A DNA stretch of 5,165 nucleotides from Candidatus Peribacteria bacterium (GTDB lineage Bacteria > Patescibacteriota > Gracilibacteria > Peribacterales > Peribacteraceae). Every line of letters begins with the position of its first letter. Position 1 is the stretch's first letter. A program made the position numbers and the translations under genes. The stretch lies in the NCBI GenBank assembly GCA_903854455.1, contig CAINWJ010000111.1:1-5165 (forward strand), read 5' to 3'. The notes under the pieces were generated by a model. It saw nothing but the letters and a program-made list of their open reading frames with translations. It made no database searches and was not told the origin of the DNA. This document shows, one piece after another, positions 1-3,452 of this stretch.

Positions 1-1
1 A

Positions 2-1213
2 ATCCGCAGAGGTGCCACTCTGCAGTCCTCGCCCGAACTGAGAAGTACTGTAGAGAAACTCCAACGCATTCGCGAGAACATTCCCGGGATCCGCTACGCG
101 TACATCATGCGAAAGACGACCAATCCATCCATGCTGGAATTCGTAGCCGACGCGGACCTGGGAATGACGGATGTGGAGATGGATACGAACCGTAACGGGA
201 TCATCGAAGCGGATGAAGCTCCTTCATTGCCGGGTCAACTGTACGACTGGTCTGCTTCTCCCCTGATCGGAACGGAAGCATTCCTGCACCCGACGACAGA
301 TGACGATATTTCCAAAGACCAATGGGGGGCTACGATGTCCGGCTACGCGCCCATCACAATGAAGAACGGTCGCACAGTCGCCATTTTGGGGATCGACAAG
401 AGTGCCGATGATTTCCTCGCGGGCGTCAGCAGCATCGCCTCGCCGGTCGCCATGCTCTTAGTCCTCATCGCTATGCTCTGCATCGGCTTCAGCGGGATCA
501 TCCTGTTCCTCCGTCGTCGTGCGGATATCTTAGAACAAATCGAAGCCGAACGTTCCGGTCTGCTTCGGCTGGCATTCCACCAGATCGGAGGACCGCTGAC
601 GATCATCAGCTGGTCACTGGAAGAGCTGGAGGAAGAGGGTCCTGCTTCACTCCACAAGATCATCGTGAACATCCAGCAGGGAGTGAAGCGACTCACGGAA
701 ATCATGAACACCCTGAAGAAAGCAGATCTCGTTCATGAGGGAAAACTGGAATACAAAGCGGAAACAGCGGAGTTGTCGCATGTGCTTCACCTGGCTGCCA
801 AGGAACTGGAACTCAAGATCGCGGAGCGCAAGCAGCAAATCGTCTTCAGGTTGCAGGAAAATATCAACATGCAGATGGATCTACCGCTCATCGCAGGTGT
901 GGTCCGTGAGCTCCTGACCAACGCCATCGATTTCTCGCCGAATGGCTCGACGATTACGATCACCTCACGCAAAGCCGGAGCGTACGCCGAGTTCGCGATC
1001 GAAGACCATGGTTGCGGCATCCCGGACAGAGATCTGCCCCGCATCTTCGGTGAATTTACCCGCGGATCCAACGCCACGACATTCAAAGCGGACGGGAACG
1101 GTCTCGGGCTCTACATCGTCAAAGGCATCGTGGAACATGCAGGCGGTTCCATCTGTATCAAGAGCAAAGAAGGGAAGGGCACGACAGCGATCGTGCGATT
1201 GCCGATGGCGTGA
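2..1213 (+). CDS. Membrane sensor histidine kinase, N-terminus missing (PDC/Cache-like sensor, TM, HisKA, HATPase)
   Basis: The frame is open from the window edge to a TGA, giving 403 residues. The first ATG (position 107) falls inside the sensor domain, so the true start and first membrane helix lie upstream. Residues 1-140 look like the distal part of an extracytoplasmic PDC/Cache sensor (IRYAYIM, FVADAD, PGQLYD, SGYAPI, VAILGID). One membrane helix follows at about 147-170, then RRR and a short coiled linker; no HAMP domain is evident. The phospho-acceptor region is FHQIGGPLTII with H193. The catalytic domain is complete: N-box RELLTNAIDFSPNG (about 302-315), G1 DHGCGIP (about 335-341), F-box IFGEFTRG, G2 GNGLGLYIVKG (about 365-375), ending GTTAIVRLP. 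By family knowledge it autophosphorylates on His and passes the phosphate to a response regulator; the partner is not in view. Oddities are the EF-hand-like loop and the Gly-Gly H-box. The ligand is unknown. Confidence 0.95.
   Translation: MRRGATLQSSPELRSTVEKLQRIRENIPGIRYAYIMRKTTNPSMLEFVADADLGMTDVEMDTNRNGIIEADEAPSLPGQLYDWSASPLIGTEAFLHPTTDDDISKDQWGATMSGYAPITMKNGRTVAILGIDKSADDFLAGVSSIASPVAMLLVLIAMLCIGFSGIILFLRRRADILEQIEAERSGLLRLAFHQIGGPLTIISWSLEELEEEGPASLHKIIVNIQQGVKRLTEIMNTLKKADLVHEGKLEYKAETAELSHVLHLAAKELELKIAERKQQIVFRLQENINMQMDLPLIAGVVRELLTNAIDFSPNGSTITITSRKAGAYAEFAIEDHGCGIPDRDLPRIFGEFTRGSNATTFKADGNGLGLYIVKGIVEHAGGSICIKSKEGKGTTAIVRLPMA
182..217 (+). other. EF-hand-like calcium-binding loop inside the kinase sensor domain
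   Basis: The twelve residues DTNRNGIIEADE match the EF-hand/dockerin loop pattern: Asp at 1, Asn at 3, Asn at 5, Gly at 6, Ile at 8 and Glu at 12. They sit in the extracytoplasmic sensor between FVADAD and PGQLYD, where other PDC sensors often carry a short acidic insertion. The motif is seen directly. Calcium binding is inferred, and a single loop without recognisable flanking EF helices could instead be structural. Confidence 0.55.
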
Positions 1214-1333
1214 GGGAGGAAGCCGAGGAACAACGTATGCAATACGCCTCACACTGCTACTGGGATTATCTGATTCGTTGCTGGAGCAGACAATCTCGAT
1301 AGTTTCGATCATTGAGCAGATCTTGTCTCTTCC

Positions 1334-1359
1334 GCCTCACTCCGGCGCCTCACTCCGTC
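1334..1359. repeat. 13-bp tandem duplication at the edge of element 1
   Basis: The 13-mers gcctcactccggc (1334-1346) and gcctcactccgtc (1347-1359) are adjacent and differ at one base. The second copy forms the outer end (cctcactccg) of the palindromic element. The duplication may be a slippage product or a trace of how the element end was formed. Confidence 0.75.
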
Positions 1360-1490
1360 TCGTCGGTTGCGACCGACGTGCCACCTCTCTCCCGCGAGGA
1401 GAGAGGAAACCTGGAGAAGGACAAAAAGAGCGGTTCTTGCGATCAACACAGCGCCCCCTTCTCCCCAGAGGGAGAAGGGTGGGGATGAGG
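1347..1490. repeat. Interspersed palindromic (MITE/REP-like) element, copy 1, three hairpins
   Basis: The segment begins cctcactccg and ends ggggatgagg, roughly inverted ends also found in copy 2 (3121-3258). It contains three perfect hairpins: a 7-bp stem 1361-1367/1372-1378 with loop TGCG; a 9-bp stem CCTCTCTCC 1384-1392 with GGAGAGAGG 1398-1406; and a 10-bp stem CCCTTCTCCC 1456-1465 with GGGAGAAGGG 1470-1479 and a 4-base loop. The right end is nearly identical to that of copy 2, and both copies have the same orientation. Ends of the type cctca-cccc ... ggggatgagg recur in intergenic repeats of many bacteria (general knowledge). There is no coding capacity. It is probably a non-autonomous repeat acting here as a bidirectional transcription barrier; that role is inferred. 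No poly-T follows the stems, so it is not a canonical intrinsic terminator. Confidence 0.75.
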
Positions 1491-1584
1491 CGGGCAAAGG
1501 GAACGTATCTCCAGCAGACAATCATGTGATTCTGTTGTTGTCTCATTCATTTCAAATACTCAACTCATCGACACTCCACGTACT

Positions 1585-1611
1585 TTACCTACCTTACCTA
1601 CCTTACTTTCC
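1585..1611. repeat. Short 9-bp tandem repeat
   Basis: Two exact copies of ttacctacc (1585-1593, 1594-1602) are followed by a degenerate third (ttactttcc, 1603-1611), a few bases past the VanW stop codon. It is a pyrimidine-rich microrepeat with no known role, probably from replication slippage. Confidence 0.7.
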
Positions 1612-1618
1612 CTACCCA

Positions 1619-2974
1619 TCACCGCCCCGCCACCAGATCCTCCCCGCCTGCCGATGCCACCGCTTCACCTGGGCGATTCCTGACGGTAGTGACTTCCCAC
1701 TTCTTGGCTAGCGACTTCGGAATAGCCTGATACCGCGCTACGCGCAGCTCCTGCTCCGGAGCGGCGGACAACCCCTTCTTCACGGTACGCACCCAGACGA
1801 TCTCGTTCTTCTTCATCTTGCGTCCATTCACGAGAAGATCCTCCGGAGCCGTGGAGGCGAAGTACGGTCCGGTGATCACCGTCTCACGACCGTCGGGAAT
1901 GCCGTAGATATTGACCGTCGCCTCGTCGCCTTCGGTAAATGACTGGATCAGCAGCGGATTGCCCGTGTCATTCTGGAACTGAAAATCCTGCTGACCGGGG
2001 AAGACTGTCGCATCCTGACCGACGCCATGCGCTTCGTAATACGTGACGTACAGACTGTGATTCTTCTGTTTTACAATGGGGAATCCTGCGAGTAACGCAG
2101 CCCGGTAAAGTGTGGTCGAAACTTGGCAGATCCCGCCCCCTGGTGCCGCGATCAGATCCTTACCGTTGAAGATCGTCAGTGCCATCTGCCAGCCTGCGGC
2201 AGTGGAAATGCTGCTGCCGAGAACGGCATTAAACGAAAATGTCGTCTCTGCAGGCACCCAGACGTTGTTGAGCCGCTCATTGAGACCCTTGCGAACGTTG
2301 GCCTTGCGACCGGCTCCCGAACCCTTGAACGTAGAACGACCGGAAGCGAGGAGTGTCAGCGTCTGTCCGCTGGCAGTGACCACGGTCGGCGGCGTTTCTC
2401 GAACGAAGAAATCCGCACGGATGGTACCGCTGGAGAGTGCATTGGTCATCGCCTCCGCCAGCTCATGCACATCATAGGAATACCCGGATCCTGCGGTGCA
2501 GTCTGTCGTGACACGATTGACGCCCTGCTTATCGGTAAATGTGGAAGTGACTGCGCAGGGATGCGCACCCGGAAGCTCGCTGAGCGGTGTTGCACGAAGC
2601 GTTTCCTCAATTCTGGCGGTACTGATGGAGACGAACACATGCCCGTCACCGGCAGTGGCATATTCCAGCCATGACGGATGATCGCTGAGCATCACTCCCC
2701 ATGTTCCGACAACGGGAGAACCGCTGGCTGTCCTGAGAGACAGGATGGCGCGACGCTTGAGCAGTTCCTTCCGCTGCTGGATGGCTGAGGACAATGCATC
2801 CATGGAAATCGTGCGATCAACGGAAACCGATGCCACCTCCACCGGGCGAATGGATGCCTGTGCCGGAAACACCGCTGAAGAAATCCCGGCGATCGTCAGC
2901 AGCATCAGTAATCCGAGCGCAATGGTTCCGGAAGAATTCCTGAAAAAATTGTGCTGCTTGGATGGGGTGGACAT
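1619..2974 (-). CDS. Exported VanW-domain protein
   Basis: The product is 451 residues from the chosen ATG. That start puts a classic Sec signal peptide first: K6 and R12, hydrophobic core about 17-36, AQA cleavage site at 38-40. The frame also has ATGs at 3010 and 3103; the 3010 one falls inside the predicted promoter and both would bury the signal. No clear Shine-Dalgarno precedes any of them. Residues about 90-190 resemble a PG_binding_4-type region (GTWGVMLSD, then RADFFVRETPPTV), with two cysteines (C140, C159) that could form a disulfide. The VanW domain covers about 225-357: NVRKGLNERLNN, FSFNAVLG, AAGWQ, the hallmark GGGICQVSTTLY (279-290), KNHSLYVTYY (H306), GQDATVF and FQNDTGNPLLI. 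A basic tail of about 95 residues follows. VanW is known as an accessory gene in some vancomycin-resistance clusters, but the domain is widespread in envelope proteins and its biochemistry is unsettled. There are no other van genes here, so resistance should not be inferred. It is probably a monocistronic wall-associated protein. Confidence 0.93.
   Translation of the reverse strand: MSTPSKQHNFFRNSSGTIALGLLMLLTIAGISSAVFPAQASIRPVEVASVSVDRTISMDALSSAIQQRKELLKRRAILSLRTASGSPVVGTWGVMLSDHPSWLEYATAGDGHVFVSISTARIEETLRATPLSELPGAHPCAVTSTFTDKQGVNRVTTDCTAGSGYSYDVHELAEAMTNALSSGTIRADFFVRETPPTVVTASGQTLTLLASGRSTFKGSGAGRKANVRKGLNERLNNVWVPAETTFSFNAVLGSSISTAAGWQMALTIFNGKDLIAAPGGGICQVSTTLYRAALLAGFPIVKQKNHSLYVTYYEAHGVGQDATVFPGQQDFQFQNDTGNPLLIQSFTEGDEATVNIYGIPDGRETVITGPYFASTAPEDLLVNGRKMKKNEIVWVRTVKKGLSAAPEQELRVARYQAIPKSLAKKWEVTTVRNRPGEAVASAGGEDLVAGR
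2123..2140 (-). other. VanW hallmark motif GGGICQ
   Basis: The codons GGG GGC GGG ATC TGC CAA, read on the minus strand, encode residues 279-284 of the VanW-domain protein. This is the most conserved block of the family. Both the cysteine and the glutamine are intact, which argues that the gene is functional rather than decaying. Confidence 0.9.
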
Positions 2975-3000
2975 TGGATTGTTGGTATGTGTACTTGCAT

Positions 3001-3029
3001 ACTTTAACATATTTTTATATTTGTGTCTA
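3001..3029 (-). promoter_or_regulatory. Candidate sigma70-type promoter of the VanW gene
   Basis: On the minus strand TAGACA (3029-3024; 5 of 6 to TTGACA) and TAAAGT (3006-3001; 4 of 6 to TATAAT) are separated by exactly 17 bases of AT-rich sequence. Transcription would start near 2994, leaving a leader of about 20 bases before the ATG at 2974. This fits the chosen start. The boxes are seen; promoter activity is inferred. Confidence 0.5.
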
Positions 3030-3042
3030 GTGATTGCCTGCC

Positions 3043-3060
3043 CGCACAAAGATTTGTGCG
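3043..3060. promoter_or_regulatory. 18-bp perfect dyad, candidate operator for the VanW gene
   Basis: CGCACAAA-GA-TTTGTGCG has two perfect 8-base arms around a 2-base centre. It lies 13 bases upstream of the proposed -35 box. The 2-base centre is too tight for a good RNA hairpin and no T-run follows on either strand. The shape is therefore that of a site for a dimeric DNA-binding regulator, for example an activator bound next to -35. The regulator is unknown and no candidate gene is in view. Confidence 0.5.
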
Positions 3061-3120
3061 CTGGCATCGAATCAAAACCAAAAAGCGAGCGCGGACTGAA
3101 CATGCGAGATCGATTCCTCC

Positions 3121-3258
3121 GACCTCACCCCTAACCCCTCTCCTGCTACGGCAGGCGAGGGGAACTGTTTTGTTGGTTGTATGTTTTTTCTCTTGTACAA
3201 AACAAAAACAATACAGCTCCCTTCTCCTTCGCAAAGGAGAAGGGCTGGGGATGAGGTC
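3121..3258. repeat. Interspersed palindromic (MITE-like) element, copy 2
   Basis: The element starts gacctcacccctaac and ends ctggggatgaggtc. The outer 7 bases (gacctca/tgaggtc) are exact inverted repeats, and the next 14 or so pair with few mismatches. The left hairpin is CCCCTC-T-CCTGC (3135-3146), loop TACG, GCAGG-C-GAGGGG (3151-3162). The right hairpin is an 11-bp perfect stem CCCTTCTCCTT 3219-3229 with AAGGAGAAGGG 3234-3244 and loop CGCA. The AT-rich centre (about 3165-3215) is itself partly inverted-repeat, so all 138 bases could form one long imperfect palindrome. It shares its ends and right hairpin with copy 1. It has no coding capacity; frames through it give peptides such as SPAVAGEGLGVR, a familiar artefact of this kind of repeat. 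Confidence 0.8.
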
Positions 3259-3392
3259 AATTGGATTACCTTGGTTCTCGAATCGGGCGACGCCGAATAG
3301 AATCATGCTCATCCCGTCATCCTTCAAATCATGGTTCCAGACAGTGGGCGGAAAATCGAATGACGACATCAAGCATCGTTTCCAGACATCAA

Positions 3393-3431
3393 AGAGCCCA
3401 GAGAGAGGGACGAATCCTCTCTCCGAGCTCT
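3393..3431 (-). terminator. Candidate terminator hairpin after the DUF11 gene
   Basis: About 22 bases past the TAA, the minus-strand transcript can form a two-part stem: AGAGC (3431-3427) with GCTCT (3397-3393), a 3x3 internal loop, then GAGAGAGG (3423-3416) with CCTCTCTC (3408-3401) around a 7-base loop. Only a short T-run (TTT) follows, so this is an imperfect intrinsic terminator. The position fits the end of the DUF11 transcription unit and its separation from the VanW gene. Confidence 0.5.
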
Positions 3432-3452
3432 GAGAAAACAATGTGGAACTGA

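Larger units (their letters stand above)
1214..1618. other. Intergenic spacer between convergent genes
   Basis: These 405 bases separate the 3' ends of the kinase gene (plus) and the VanW gene (minus). I find no credible gene: the open frames here give Ser/Pro/Arg/Gly-rich peptides (such as SPRGRE) typical of spurious translation through GC-rich palindromic repeats. The first 120 bases or so hold nothing recognisable. The rest carries a 13-bp tandem duplication, the hairpin-rich element and a 9-bp tandem repeat, listed separately. With genes converging on it, the hairpin cluster is the likely place where transcription from both sides ends. Confidence 0.8.
2975..3452. other. Intergenic spacer upstream of the VanW gene and downstream of the DUF11 gene
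   Basis: The 478 bases between two minus-strand genes contain, in minus-strand order, a hairpin terminator candidate (3393-3431), about 130 bases with nothing recognisable, the second palindromic element (3121-3258), an 18-bp dyad (3043-3060) and a promoter candidate (3001-3029). A long minus-strand open frame crosses 3004-3441, but it runs through the palindromic element and shows no family signature, so I do not call it a gene. The 2975-3030 part is clearly AT-rich compared with the genes, as expected for a promoter. Confidence 0.8.

Noticed and set aside
1347..1490. CRISPR array or tRNA/sRNA gene in the hairpin cluster
   Set aside because: The stems are different from one another with no regular repeat-spacer pattern, and no cloverleaf or CCA-type end is visible.
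1285..1523. 11-bp direct repeat agcagacaatc at 1285-1295 and 1513-1523 flanking element 1, as a possible target-site duplication
   Set aside because: The copies lie tens of bases away from the element ends rather than abutting them, so they are not a convincing target-site duplication.
942..1529. Plus-strand frame overlapping the kinase catalytic domain and running into the spacer
   Set aside because: It is out of frame with the clear HATPase domain, Arg/Ser-rich, and has no domain signature.
1337..1546. Overlapping short open frames in the kinase-VanW spacer
   Set aside because: They run through the GC-rich hairpins and give Pro/Arg/Ser/Gly-rich peptides typical of spurious translation of such repeats.
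1619..2974. Vancomycin-resistance locus
   Set aside because: Only a VanW-domain gene is present, and the nearby kinase is convergent with an unrelated PDC-like sensor. The VanW domain is common outside resistance clusters.
3004..3441. A 145-codon minus-strand open frame covering the spacer upstream of the VanW gene
   Set aside because: Its C-terminal half is translated from the palindromic element and the promoter region, it has no recognisable family signature, and it overlaps the strong terminator and dyad. The part before the element (3260-3441) could be a gene remnant, but nothing in it supports a family.
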